Positions 46,114 through 54,374 of a DNA stretch of 64,000 bases are shown here, piece after piece. Source of the stretch: Belliella baltica DSM 15883 (GTDB lineage Bacteria; Bacteroidota; Bacteroidia; Cytophagales; Cyclobacteriaceae); assembly GCF_000265405.1 (NCBI RefSeq), contig NC_018010.1, forward strand, positions 1,116,001 to 1,180,000, read 5' to 3'. The first letter of the stretch is position 1. Each line of letters begins with the position of its first letter. The notes beneath the pieces were generated by a model, which saw only the letters and a list, made by a program, of their open reading frames with translations, did not search any database and had not been told where the DNA came from. Position numbers and translations under genes: made by a program.

Positions 46114-46140
46114 AGTCCTTGGAGTAATTTTCCAAGGACT
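46114..46140 (+). terminator. Terminator after the CxxC protein gene
   Basis: AGTCCTTGGA and TCCAAGGACT form a perfect 10-bp stem with a 7-base loop and a short TTT tail. It lies between two convergent genes. A second small stem (GACAAG/CTTGTC, 46143-46160) follows. Confidence 0.7.
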
Positions 46141-46187
46141 TTGACAAGTAGTTGCTTGTCTTGTATAAAAAAATCAAACACTACTTT

Positions 46188-48143
46188 TTAGGACGTTAAG
46201 AAGTCACTCAATTTGGAATGGTAATCAAAGAGTTTGGGATAACTCTCTAAAAACACTGAAGTATCGACACCAGCTAGTTCCAATGCTTCTTGTAAACTAT
46301 CTGATCTCACAAATTTTCTTTCCAATAGTATAGCAATCATATTTTTTAATACGGACTGATTATCGATGATCAGCATATCGGCCAGTTGACTTGCCTTTTC
46401 GAGTTGGTCTTCCACCCATTCTTGATTTATTAATTTTTCTTCAAGTAAAGTCCCATCTCCGTGAAATTTTGACTCGTAAGCCCGATCAATACCGGTGAGA
46501 CTCCCCTCACGGGAAACAAAGACCAATTGACGGGTGGCTCTTAGCAAATCTGTCTGACAACCGCGAGTAATCCTTTCTCTTCCAAAAACATGTTCTTCTG
46601 CCTTCTTGCCAGCGAGCTTGATAGCCACACTCCGGATCAATTGATCATAATTTTCATAATTGGCAAATGTTTCGCCTTCCATATAACCACCCGTATTGAA
46701 ATCAGAGGAAGCAATAGTGACCATCTTAGGAAATTTTCTGCACAAGACACTATACACAAGTGCATGGCCTGCTTCGTGGACAGCTGTCACTGCCATATCT
46801 TGAGGATTGAGTTTCCTCCTTTTTGCCTCCCTGACAGGAAGATGTAATAGCTTATTGGCAATAAAATTATCATTTCTATACAAATTCAATTCATCCCCTT
46901 TTGAGTCCACAAAGATTTTATCTCTTGATTCGTTGGGTATGTTTTGAAGTAATTCTACCAATGATGATTCTAAGATATAGCGGATGCTAGATCTCAAAGG
47001 TCTGAAACCTTGGGTTGGTGTCACGCCCTCTTCGAAAAGAAGTGTCTCCACGGATTTAGAAAAATGAAGTTCGCATCCAAATGTAAGCGCAAACCTTTGA
47101 CTCAATTCCTTTAATTCACTTTGGATAAAATCTCTATAAACTTGGCTATTTAATGAGGGGTAAATCAAGTGGATATTTCCAAGTCGGCCAATTTCCTCTA
47201 ACCTGAATCGTTCTTTCAATGCCTCTTTAATCGTACTGAAGGTTATTTTCTTACTTTCTTCATACAATAAGTCTGGGTCACAGTCTGAGGATACGATATC
47301 ACTCATTCTATAAGCTTCATCGAGATTTCCAATTACAAATATGATCGCTTTAGAAAAATCTAATTCTGTGGACATGGATGCTCTTTTTTCGATTTTCTTA
47401 ACAAAAGCAACCAATTCTTCTCCATCTAACTGATATATGTAATCTCTAAAGAGAGAAATAAATGGGTATTGAAACCGATAATGATCATACAAAGCCCGAA
47501 TCTCTGATTTACTAATGAAATCTTGATCATCTTTCTCATCTCCACTAAGGAGATACCTTGGGTCGTCTACAGCGGTAATATTTTGAAATGTAGTCCACCC
47601 CTCTACCACTTTTCCTTTTTTTACTTTAACTCCCCTTTGCAGACATAGCTCTAATCCTGCTGAAATATTACTTAATTCATTGAAATCATGCCAGCTAACT
47701 GCATAATTAAACTTTCCATTATCCATCAATTGCCAGATCATCCGATCCACAGGGTTCTCTATTTCCCCAGATGTTGCATTCATGGTCTTGGCATGCTGAA
47801 ATTCATCAAAAATAAAAACAGTCGGTTTACCACTGTGAGCAAACATATTTTCCATGGAGTTGAGCATCTCTCGCACATAATTTTTGCTTCCCATATTGAA
47901 ATAAACAGGACTTTCTTCCCTATCCCACAACTCGAGAAATCTTTTAACAAGTGAGGTTTTACCTACTCCAGTCATTCCCCAAAGGTTGATAACTAATGGT
48001 CTACTTTGGCTAGCAGACATGGTACACCAAGGATTGACTGCTTGAATTAATTGATCGATTATCTCATCTAATCCGATAAACTCAGATTTCAATTCTTTCT
48101 TGATTCTTGAAAGTTTTGTTGATATAAAAGTAAGGTCCTCCAT
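46188..48143 (-). CDS. Soluble AAA+ ATPase fused to an FtsH-type M41 peptidase domain
   Basis: 651 residues. An AAA+ module has Walker A GMTGVGKTS (56-64) and Walker B VFIFDEFQ (Asp113-Glu114). Its end looks like a ClpB/ClpX small domain (TQGFRPLRSSIRYILESSLV). A peptidase domain of the FtsH type follows, with HEAGH at 456-460 and a probable third zinc ligand Asp in CQTDLLRATRQLV. It differs from FtsH in having no membrane helices and in an unusual ClpB-like ATPase with a large insert (about 130-250). An ATP-driven cytosolic protease is the natural inference; substrates are unknown. Eleven-bp repeats lie upstream of its start. Confidence 0.8.
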   Translation of the reverse strand: MEDLTFISTKLSRIKKELKSEFIGLDEIIDQLIQAVNPWCTMSASQSRPLVINLWGMTGVGKTSLVKRFLELWDREESPVYFNMGSKNYVREMLNSMENMFAHSGKPTVFIFDEFQHAKTMNATSGEIENPVDRMIWQLMDNGKFNYAVSWHDFNELSNISAGLELCLQRGVKVKKGKVVEGWTTFQNITAVDDPRYLLSGDEKDDQDFISKSEIRALYDHYRFQYPFISLFRDYIYQLDGEELVAFVKKIEKRASMSTELDFSKAIIFVIGNLDEAYRMSDIVSSDCDPDLLYEESKKITFSTIKEALKERFRLEEIGRLGNIHLIYPSLNSQVYRDFIQSELKELSQRFALTFGCELHFSKSVETLLFEEGVTPTQGFRPLRSSIRYILESSLVELLQNIPNESRDKIFVDSKGDELNLYRNDNFIANKLLHLPVREAKRRKLNPQDMAVTAVHEAGHALVYSVLCRKFPKMVTIASSDFNTGGYMEGETFANYENYDQLIRSVAIKLAGKKAEEHVFGRERITRGCQTDLLRATRQLVFVSREGSLTGIDRAYESKFHGDGTLLEEKLINQEWVEDQLEKASQLADMLIIDNQSVLKNMIAILLERKFVRSDSLQEALELAGVDTSVFLESYPKLFDYHSKLSDFLTS

Positions 48144-48279
48144 AAAACTAATTGATATTGTTTATCCCAAAAGTAATATCAATCAGACTTCCTGAAGATT
48201 ATTTGCAAGCTTGTAAATTATGAAACTGCAAATGCTTTAAATCTACTTCTATAATCATTACTAATAGAAATATATATAT

Positions 48280-48334
48280 TAACTCTGTATCAAGTCCGTA
48301 TCAAACATATATCAACTCCGTATTAACCCCGTAC
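48280..48334. promoter_or_regulatory. Five tandem 11-bp repeats (candidate operator array)
   Basis: Units TAACTCTGTAT, CAAGTCCGTAT, CAAACATATAT, CAACTCCGTAT and TAACCCCGTAC follow each other with no gaps (consensus CAACTCCGTAT). A weaker sixth unit may precede them at 48269-48279. The 11-bp period is about one helical turn. The array lies about 137 bp upstream of the AAA+/M41 start codon, a suitable place for cooperative regulator binding. The 48144-48279 stretch between is AT-rich and otherwise plain. Confidence 0.5.
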
Positions 48335-48349
48335 TTAATAATAATAAGA

Positions 48350-48497
48350 TTTAACTCCTCGACAGTTTGGAATTCTAATAGAAGCGCAAGTCATAGAATG
48401 GTTTGATCTTGATGATTTTAAACAAGCTAAGTTTTTGCTGGCTAAAAAAACTCGTCGTACGGAACGAATTCTACATCGGTCCTGACTGGGATGCAGA
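48350..48497 (+). pseudogene. Possible decayed gene tail at the right island edge
   Basis: After four consecutive TAA codons the frame reads DLTPRQFGILIEAQVIEWFD ... FKQAKFLLAKK and then runs into the duplicated 3' end in the wrong frame. The composition is protein-like, so this may be the tail of an element gene next to the boundary. No family recognised. Confidence 0.25.
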
Positions 48498-48551
48498 TCC
48501 AAATTGGAGAGTTGCTTTAAGACAATTTTTGGAGAATCTGAAAAAATAAAT
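48460..48551 (+). repeat. Right copy of 92-bp direct repeat bounding the island
   Basis: It translates as a C terminus nearly identical to that of the secreted protein at 15072 (NEFYIGPDWDADPNW..., QFLENLKK, stop). It has no start and is an orphan 3' end. Unlike the left copy it is followed by a hairpin, so this is probably the original gene end, cut off by the island. Confidence 0.75.
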
Positions 48552-48572
48552 AGGGCTCCCGAAAGAGCCCTA
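48551..48572 (+). terminator. Hairpin after the orphan 3' gene end
   Basis: TAGGGCTC and GAGCCCTA form an 8-bp stem with a 6-base loop directly after the TAA. There is no T run. Likely the original terminator of the interrupted gene. Confidence 0.5.
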
Positions 48573-48623
48573 TAGTCAAAGCGTTGTAATTAGTATAAGG
48601 GTGATTAACCAACTTTTCGCTTT

Positions 48624-48881
48624 TTACTTATCAATCGATCCGGTAACACGTTTCATAAAAGCATTCATCGCTTCTTTCTTGTCCATGCCGCCTTTGATCA
48701 TTTGATTTACTTCTAATGTACCGTAGAGATTGGAAAGCAATTCTCCCATGACTTCCAGCTCCTCATCTTTTAACGATGGAATTTCGGTCATATTTTCTAG
48801 CAATTCAATAGCTTCATTGACCCAATCTTCGTCATTGGCCTCGATAAAACCCAAAACATGCTTAATTATTGGCAATCTCAT
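48624..48881 (-). CDS. Small conserved protein (DUF6952-like)
   Basis: An 85-residue acidic helical protein (MRLPIIKHVLGFIEANDEDW ... SNLYGTLEVNQMIK). Small proteins with this look accompany thioredoxin genes in many Bacteroidota and are annotated DUF6952; the assignment is from memory. Its start overlaps the thioredoxin gene by 20 bp, so the two are co-translated. Function unknown. Confidence 0.7.
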   Translation of the reverse strand: MRLPIIKHVLGFIEANDEDWVNEAIELLENMTEIPSLKDEELEVMGELLSNLYGTLEVNQMIKGGMDKKEAMNAFMKRVTGSIDK

Positions 48882-49176
48882 CGATCAAGGTTTTAAGTGC
48901 TTCTTCTTTATTTGTTTGGATCTGATTCACCAAAGAACCTCCACTGAAAGTTGCAAAAGTAGGCAAATTGGTTACTGAAGCTAGTTTTCTAGATTCTGGC
49001 AATTTTTCTGCATCTACATAGAGAAAAGTGATGCCTTCGTAATCATTGGAAAGACGCTTCATCTTTGGCTTCATGATTCGGCAATTGCCACACCAGGTTG
49101 CTCCGTACTGAACTACGACTTTTTCGTTTTCCTTAATTAAATTCTGTAAGGTGTCTGTTTTTAATTCTTGTAACAT
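48862..49176 (-). CDS. Thioredoxin family protein
   Basis: A 104-residue cytosolic thioredoxin fold with the active site ATWCGNCRIMKPK (Cys29, Cys32) and the cis-Pro segment NLPTFATF. CGNC replaces the classical CGPC, which usually shifts the redox potential. It is the first gene of a pair with the DUF6952-like gene. Partner proteins are not evident. Confidence 0.9.
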   Translation of the reverse strand: MLQELKTDTLQNLIKENEKVVVQYGATWCGNCRIMKPKMKRLSNDYEGITFLYVDAEKLPESRKLASVTNLPTFATFSGGSLVNQIQTNKEEALKTLIDEIANN

Positions 49177-49272
49177 ATATTATTTTGTTTAGATCAATTT
49201 TATGTTTGCAAAATTAGTAAGATACTTTCCCAATTTCTAATTGATATTTTCAATGTATCATTGAAACACCTG

Positions 49273-49845
49273 CTAGATGTAGATGTTTTCATTCAGAAAC
49301 GGAATTAATGCTAAAATCACAGCTTGACTGTAATATTCTTTTCTATTGACAGCGCCATTAGTCAAAATTCCTACAGCACCATTCCCTTGTTTTGAATTTT
49401 CTCTGTTAAATACCTGATCGTCTGCTGCACCTAGTTCCATGCCTCCTTTGATCAAATCTGAAATTACACTAGGTAAGAAAAATGTGGAGGTTTTAGCTTT
49501 ACCGATTTTTCCATTACGATTTTGAATTACCACCCAGGCAAAAGCAAACATTTCTCCGTCCTTTTCATCAACTCCACCTTCTATGCCAACCCAAAAATCA
49601 GCTTCAGGAAAAACCATTTTGGCATTTTTTGATCTATTAAATGCTCCTAAATAGGTTTCTTCATCTCCTATTGGCTGATCTTCGACTTCTGAACTCACAT
49701 TCAAACCTTCTACTAAAAATGCAGAATCAAAAGCATGATGAAAACCCACATCAGTACAACTGATTTTTACGGGGTTTTTGCTCCCTACTATGACCAATTG
49801 CTGTCTTTTCTCTTCTTTTATATTTTTTCTTTGAGGAAATGCCAT
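49273..49845 (-). CDS. Inosine/xanthosine triphosphatase, YjjX-like (DUF84)
   Basis: About 190 residues from the ATG at 49845 (MAFPQRK); an upstream ATG at 49875 is also possible. The family opening VIVGSKNPVKISCTDVGF and the segments FWVGIEGGVDE and AAWVV-like FAFAWVVIQ match house-cleaning phosphatases that hydrolyse non-canonical purine nucleotides such as ITP and XTP. The ELGAADDQVFN stretch is also typical. It is followed on the same strand, downstream, by the thioredoxin pair. Confidence 0.88.
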   Translation of the reverse strand: MAFPQRKNIKEEKRQQLVIVGSKNPVKISCTDVGFHHAFDSAFLVEGLNVSSEVEDQPIGDEETYLGAFNRSKNAKMVFPEADFWVGIEGGVDEKDGEMFAFAWVVIQNRNGKIGKAKTSTFFLPSVISDLIKGGMELGAADDQVFNRENSKQGNGAVGILTNGAVNRKEYYSQAVILALIPFLNENIYI

Positions 49846-49901
49846 TATTGATTTATGATAAGTAAAAACCTGCAAAATCCTCTTTCACAGGTTCTAAAAG
49901 T

Positions 49902-50609
49902 TTATGCCATATTGGTGAAAACCGAATTGATATCGTCATCATCTTCCAGTTTTTCAATTAGCTTGTTGATTTCTTCTTCTTGATCTTCAGGTAGCTCTAC
50001 AGTGGTAGTCGGAAACCATTGGAAATCTGCATTGATGATTTCAATATTCTTGTCCTCCAAGGCCTTTTGCATATTTCCAAAATCTTCAAATGCAGTGTAA
50101 ACGAAGATTTCTCCTTCATTTTGGTCTATTTCATCTAATCCAAAGTCAATCAATTCCAATTCTAGCTCTTCAATATCATATTCACCTTGAGCAAATCTAA
50201 ATACAGCCTTTTTGTTGAACATAAAACTTACAGAGCCTGATGTACTCAAAGAGCCATTTGATTTTGAAAAGTAGCTTCTGATGTTGGCTACCGTTCTATT
50301 GGTGTTGTCTGTTGAAGTTTCTATAATTACTGCTACTCCATGTGGACCATAACCTTCATACAATACTTCTTCGTAATCTTTTTCGTCTTTATTGGAAGCC
50401 CTTTTGATGGCCGCCTCTATACGGTCTTTGGGCATTGCTGCACCCTTGGCGTTTTGGATGATAGTGCGGAGCTTTGTATTGTTTACTGGATCAGGACCGC
50501 CTGCTTTTACTGCCATCACGATCTCTTTGCCAAGGCGGGTGAAAACCTTAGACATCTTGTTCCAACGCTTAAATTTTCTTTCTTTTCTAAACTCGAAAGC
50601 TCTTCCCAT
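49902..50609 (-). CDS. YebC/PmpR family protein (TACO1-like)
   Basis: A 235-residue member of the YebC family, involved in translation of difficult motifs and described earlier as a transcription regulator. The N terminus MGRAFEFRKERKFKRWNKMS, then PDPVNNTKLRTIIQNAKGAAMPKDRI and LYEGYGPHGVAVIIE, are signature segments. The FEFR start replaces the more common HSKW and is usual for Bacteroidota. Full length. Confidence 0.95.
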   Translation of the reverse strand: MGRAFEFRKERKFKRWNKMSKVFTRLGKEIVMAVKAGGPDPVNNTKLRTIIQNAKGAAMPKDRIEAAIKRASNKDEKDYEEVLYEGYGPHGVAVIIETSTDNTNRTVANIRSYFSKSNGSLSTSGSVSFMFNKKAVFRFAQGEYDIEELELELIDFGLDEIDQNEGEIFVYTAFEDFGNMQKALEDKNIEIINADFQWFPTTTVELPEDQEEEINKLIEKLEDDDDINSVFTNMA

Positions 50610-51021
50610 ATTGAATTGATTTTTAAAGACTCAAAATTAACAAATCTTTTTAAAAGCTTGGAGGTAATAGGATGCAATCTTTTGTTTATTCCATGTTGTC
50701 CTTGGATTAAATTTCCATTTATCATGATTCTAACACCTCCGTTTGTTCCGAAAATTACTCCTTTTCCAATGTTTGACATTGACCTTACTTGCAGATGTCT
50801 TAGGAAAGAGATATCAAGCACCTATTAAGTGTGATTGAGCTTTTCTTCATAAAGTGGTTTTGAATTTGAAATTTCATCAAGTTTTTGTGGATGATAAATT
50901 GGTTTAGGAACCTAAAACTTATTCGATTTTGATAGAAAGAAGGGGTTAAATAAATCTTGGAAAAATACCGACATTTATTTCTTCATTTCGTATAGTAATT
51001 TGAACCTTTTGTAATTTCAGA
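50610..51021. other. Gene-free 412-bp stretch
   Basis: It separates divergent yebC-like and ndh-like genes. A 101-residue minus-strand frame here (50516-50821) overlaps yebC and lacks protein-like composition beyond a short glycine segment, so I do not call it. No clear -7 box at normal spacing for the ndh-like gene was found. Confidence 0.4.
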
Positions 51022-52350
51022 ATGAGCTTTTATAATCAAAATCCTATACCTAATCTTCCCCCAATCGAATCAAAACGAATTGTAATTATAGGAGCTGGTT
51101 TCGCTGGACTCAAATTAGCTAGAAAGTTGATTGGAAGCTCTTACCAAGTGCTTTTATTGGATAAAAATAATTATCATCAGTTCCAGCCTTTATTTTATCA
51201 GGTGGCTACTTCAGGGCTAGAGCCAAGTGCTATTTCTTTTCCTTTAAGGAAAGTATTCCACAACTCAAAAAACATCATTTTTAGAATGGCAATTGCTGAA
51301 AAAATCGATCAAAAGGCAAATCGACTTTATACAAATGTAGGATATGTAGATTATGATTATCTCGTCTTAGCGATGGGTGCAGACACCAACTACTTTGGGC
51401 TGGAGAATATCGAAAAGCATAGCATACCTATGAAAACGGTTTCAGAAGCGCTTTTTATTCGTAATAAGATCATCTCCAATTATGAAACGGCAATCAATAT
51501 TGGAAAAGAAAATGAGCGAAAGCCAATTATGAATGTAGTAATTGTTGGTGGTGGACCTACAGGTGTGGAGCTTGCTGGGGCTGTAGCTGAATTGAGAAAC
51601 AATGTGTTTCCGAAAGATTATCCTGAATTAAATTTCAAAAACATGAAGGTAGTTCTGATAGAAGCAGGAACGCATCTCTTGTTGAGTATGTCAGAGCAGG
51701 CAAAAACGAAGGCTAGAACTTATTTGGAAAAACTTGGGGTTATCGTGATGACAGATACTCAGGTACTGGATTATGATGGAAATAAAGTTGATCTGAAAGG
51801 AAAGGAGTCTATCGAAACAAAGACCTTGCTTTGGGCAGCCGGGATCAAAGCAAACCATATTGAGGGGGTTATTGAAGGTCAAACACTTCCAAATGGACGG
51901 ATGATCGTTAATGAATTCAATCGGTTAAAAGAGAGCGAGAATATTTTTGCATTGGGAGATATTGCTATTTCTATCACAGAAAAATTTGAAAGAGGTCATC
52001 CGCAGGTGGCTCAGGTAGCTTTACAACAAGCAGATAATCTTGCAAATAATTTGTTGGCGGAGAAAAGGAATAAACCTTGGAAGAGATTCAAATATAAAGA
52101 TCTAGGCTCTATGGCGACAATAGGTAGAAAGCTCGCTGTGGTTGATTTACCATTTATAAAATTCCAAGGCTTATTAGCTTGGATGACTTGGCTATTTGTT
52201 CATTTGATGGCCATTTTAGGTGTCAAAAACAAACTTTTCATTTTTCTAAACTGGTCATGGAATTACCTAGCTTTTGATCCGAGCCTGCGTTTATTGATCA
52301 AGCCTAGACAGATTAAAACCAAAAAAGAGAAAGAATTAATTGAAGAATAA
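51022..52350 (+). CDS. Type II NADH dehydrogenase (NDH-2)
   Basis: A 442-residue flavoprotein that passes electrons from NADH to quinone without pumping protons. The FAD-binding motif IVIIGAGFAGLKLARKL lies near residue 20, QPLFYQVATSGLEP follows, and the NADH-binding VVIVGGGPTGVELAG lies near 175. FALGDIA binds FAD again. The C terminus has a hydrophobic, membrane-attaching region (MTWLFVHLMAILGV...). Full length, with a normal start. It ends back-to-back with the gene at 52351. Confidence 0.94.
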   Translation: MSFYNQNPIPNLPPIESKRIVIIGAGFAGLKLARKLIGSSYQVLLLDKNNYHQFQPLFYQVATSGLEPSAISFPLRKVFHNSKNIIFRMAIAEKIDQKANRLYTNVGYVDYDYLVLAMGADTNYFGLENIEKHSIPMKTVSEALFIRNKIISNYETAINIGKENERKPIMNVVIVGGGPTGVELAGAVAELRNNVFPKDYPELNFKNMKVVLIEAGTHLLLSMSEQAKTKARTYLEKLGVIVMTDTQVLDYDGNKVDLKGKESIETKTLLWAAGIKANHIEGVIEGQTLPNGRMIVNEFNRLKESENIFALGDIAISITEKFERGHPQVAQVALQQADNLANNLLAEKRNKPWKRFKYKDLGSMATIGRKLAVVDLPFIKFQGLLAWMTWLFVHLMAILGVKNKLFIFLNWSWNYLAFDPSLRLLIKPRQIKTKKEKELIEE

Positions 52351-52800
52351 TTACTGGATTTTGCCAGCTCGATTAATAATACTTGCCAAGTAGCCATTTG
52401 GAATTTCATTGGCCTCACCACCTCTGATGATGGTATTAAGATACTCTTGATGAGGAAATATTCCATCTACCAAAGTTTTAGAAACAAAAACTCTAGCTTT
52501 TGTAGCTCCTTTTTTTGTCAAGATTTCCTTTTCTACAAAATCATAGCCTGGCTCAGATTTTAAAAAATACGCTAATTCTGAATTTTCAACTTCAAAAAGA
52601 AGTCCATATACGGATTCATTTTTGCTTTCTACAACATTTGCTCGGGCAGATCCATCTGGGTTTGGGAAGTTGAATCTAAAACCATGATGTGGCAATACTG
52701 CAAGACTTTTCAATTTAGGAGGATTGTTTAGCCGACCTTCTAAAGTATTGATATCCAAATTACTTGCATATCCGAAATATAGAAATGTCTCTTTTTTCAT
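52351..52800 (-). CDS. Gamma-glutamylcyclotransferase-like protein
   Basis: 149 residues with the GGCT fold start YFGYASNLD (the YGSN-type substrate loop, with Ala for Gly-Ser order), a core LLFEVENSELAYF, and a segment ending EPGYDFVEKEIL. Relatives cleave gamma-glutamyl amino acids or related amides; the real substrate is unknown. It is convergent with the ndh-like gene with no gap. Confidence 0.85.
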   Translation of the reverse strand: MKKETFLYFGYASNLDINTLEGRLNNPPKLKSLAVLPHHGFRFNFPNPDGSARANVVESKNESVYGLLFEVENSELAYFLKSEPGYDFVEKEILTKKGATKARVFVSKTLVDGIFPHQEYLNTIIRGGEANEIPNGYLASIINRAGKIQ

Positions 52801-52911
52801 GATTTTTTTTCTTAAATTAGACCAGTGAGTTTTTTAAAACACTACACAATCAAACTTACAAACTCAGTCTTGAAAGAGAAAATATAAATCAAAAATAAAC
52901 CCAAAAACAAC

Positions 52912-53409
52912 ATGAATAAATTACTAATAGTATTGATCTGTTTTGGCATAGGGATATTGACAGCTCAAGCGCAGCGCGCAGGACAGCAACGTGGTCAAGG
53001 AATGACCCCTGAGTTACGAGCTGAAATGATGACTAATATGATGCAAGAGCGTCTCGAGCTTTCTGATGAGCAAGCGGAAAAAATCTACAAAGTTAACTTG
53101 GCAAGAGCCAAAAATATGGAAATGATGGCAGAAAGAGGGCAGTCCGAAGCTAGAAAAGCTGAAGCTTTGAATAAAAAAGCTGAGGCGAAGCAAAGAGGAA
53201 AAGCTAAAAAAGAAGCCGCTCAAAAGAATGTAGACGAAGAATTAGAAGTGAGAACTCAGGAAGATTTCGATCAAGAAATTGAAAAAATCCTTAATCCAGA
53301 TCAGCGGAAGAAATGGGAGGAAGTAAAACAACAAAGAAGACCTGCTGGACAACAGGGAGGACAACGCCCCACTAGAGGAGGCATGAATAGAGGAGGCGGG
53401 AATTTATAA
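52912..53409 (+). CDS. Secreted Spy/CpxP-like protein, Arg/Gln/Gly-rich tail
   Basis: 165 residues: signal peptide ending TAQAQ, a helical core with ERLELSDEQAEKIYKVNLA and DQEIEKILNPDQRKKWEEV, and a low-complexity tail (QQGGQRPTRGGMNRGGG). The ELSDEQ...L-PDQ--KW pattern is that of periplasmic Spy/CpxP-type chaperone-like proteins. It is a paralog of the next gene. Role in envelope stress is inferred from the pattern only. Confidence 0.7.
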   Translation: MNKLLIVLICFGIGILTAQAQRAGQQRGQGMTPELRAEMMTNMMQERLELSDEQAEKIYKVNLARAKNMEMMAERGQSEARKAEALNKKAEAKQRGKAKKEAAQKNVDEELEVRTQEDFDQEIEKILNPDQRKKWEEVKQQRRPAGQQGGQRPTRGGMNRGGGNL

Positions 53410-53614
53410 AAAGGGCTTTCTGCAGTGCTTGAAAGTACTGTTTTAAATTTAAGATTTGTTAACAACTTTCTTTAGGTGTGGGCTTAAACCCTCACCTTTT
53501 TTTTTGGTCTAAGAATTAGATTTCAAAAAAAACAGGAAATTAAATTAGAATCAAAATCACTCCCGGGATTGAGGATTTTTCTAAAATTTTCACTTAAAAC
53601 AAAAGACTAAAATT

Positions 53615-54088
53615 ATGAAAAAGCTAATCGTAATAATCGCAATATTTTCTTTAGGAGTACTCTCAGTTGAAGCACAAAGAGGTCCTAGAGGCTCACAAAT
53701 GTCATCAGAAAAAAGAGCCGAAATGGCTAATCCTGAAAAAAGGGCTGAAATAATGACCAATAGAATGGCTGAAAAATTAGAATTGTCTGATGCGCAGAAA
53801 GAAAAGGTGTATGCAATCCACTTAGAAAATGCGACCAAAAGACAGGTAGAAATGGAAGCCCGAAGAGCAGAGATGGAAGCCCGAAGAGCTGAAATGCAAG
53901 CCAATCAAAAAGAGCAACAAGCTAAAATTGAAGCGGTTTTGACACCTGAACAAAGAGATAAATTTATCGAGCTTAGAGATGAAAATAGAGATAAAATGAA
54001 TACAATTCGTGATGCTAGAACAAACCCTGACCGGGAGAAATTTCAGCAACGAAGAAGAGGGAATAGAGGCCCTGGAGGCCAAAATTAA
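53615..54088 (+). CDS. Secreted Spy/CpxP-like protein, paralog with tandem repeat
   Basis: 157 residues: signal peptide (ending SVEAQ), AEKLELSDAQKEKVYAIHLE and AVLTPEQRDKFIELR in the same order as the previous gene. Between them MEARRAE is present twice in tandem and a third time in altered form (MQANQKE). At DNA level this is a 21-bp direct repeat (53852-53872 and 53873-53893). The basic tail is RRRGNRGPGG. It ends in a terminator. Confidence 0.7.
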   Translation: MKKLIVIIAIFSLGVLSVEAQRGPRGSQMSSEKRAEMANPEKRAEIMTNRMAEKLELSDAQKEKVYAIHLENATKRQVEMEARRAEMEARRAEMQANQKEQQAKIEAVLTPEQRDKFIELRDENRDKMNTIRDARTNPDREKFQQRRRGNRGPGGQN

Positions 54089-54143
54089 TTTTCATAGAAG
54101 GTTGGTTAATTGATAGTCTGAGTGATCAGGCGAAAAAACAAAG

Positions 54144-54168
54144 AGCAGGTTTATGGCCTGCTTTTTTT
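54144..54168 (+). terminator. Terminator after the Spy-like pair
   Basis: AGCAGG and CCTGCT pair around a 7-base loop, followed by a run of seven T. Confidence 0.8.
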
Positions 54169-54311
54169 ATTTTTTTACTTTAAAAAAAATTGGGATACTA
54201 TAAATTATCTAAAAGATGTATGATATATTAATCTGATACCGAGTCTTGAATTGATTTATCATAGATCGATAGTAGAAATACGGTATCTTCCGTGATTGAG
54301 AATCTGAAAAT

Positions 54312-54345
54312 AAAAAAACCGACCCAGAAAACTCCGAGTCGGTTT
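54312..54345 (-). terminator. Terminator of gltBD
   Basis: AAACCGAC and GTCGGTTT (54316-54323 and 54338-54345) form the stem; on the minus strand a run of T follows. It is 30 bp after the gltD stop. Confidence 0.8.
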
Positions 54346-54374
54346 AGATTGAATTAGTGGTTTTTATTAAATAA

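Noticed and set aside
48280..48334. CRISPR array
   Set aside because: The 11-bp units have no spacers and no cas genes are near; they look like binding sites.
16060..48460. Functional conjugative element (suggested by RteC)
   Set aside because: No integrase, relaxase, coupling protein or tra genes are visible; RteC alone is not enough.
50340..50828. 162-residue plus-strand frame and a 101-residue minus-strand frame over the yebC start
   Set aside because: Both overlap the yebC-like gene or its upstream gap; the translations are not protein-like and no start signal supports them.
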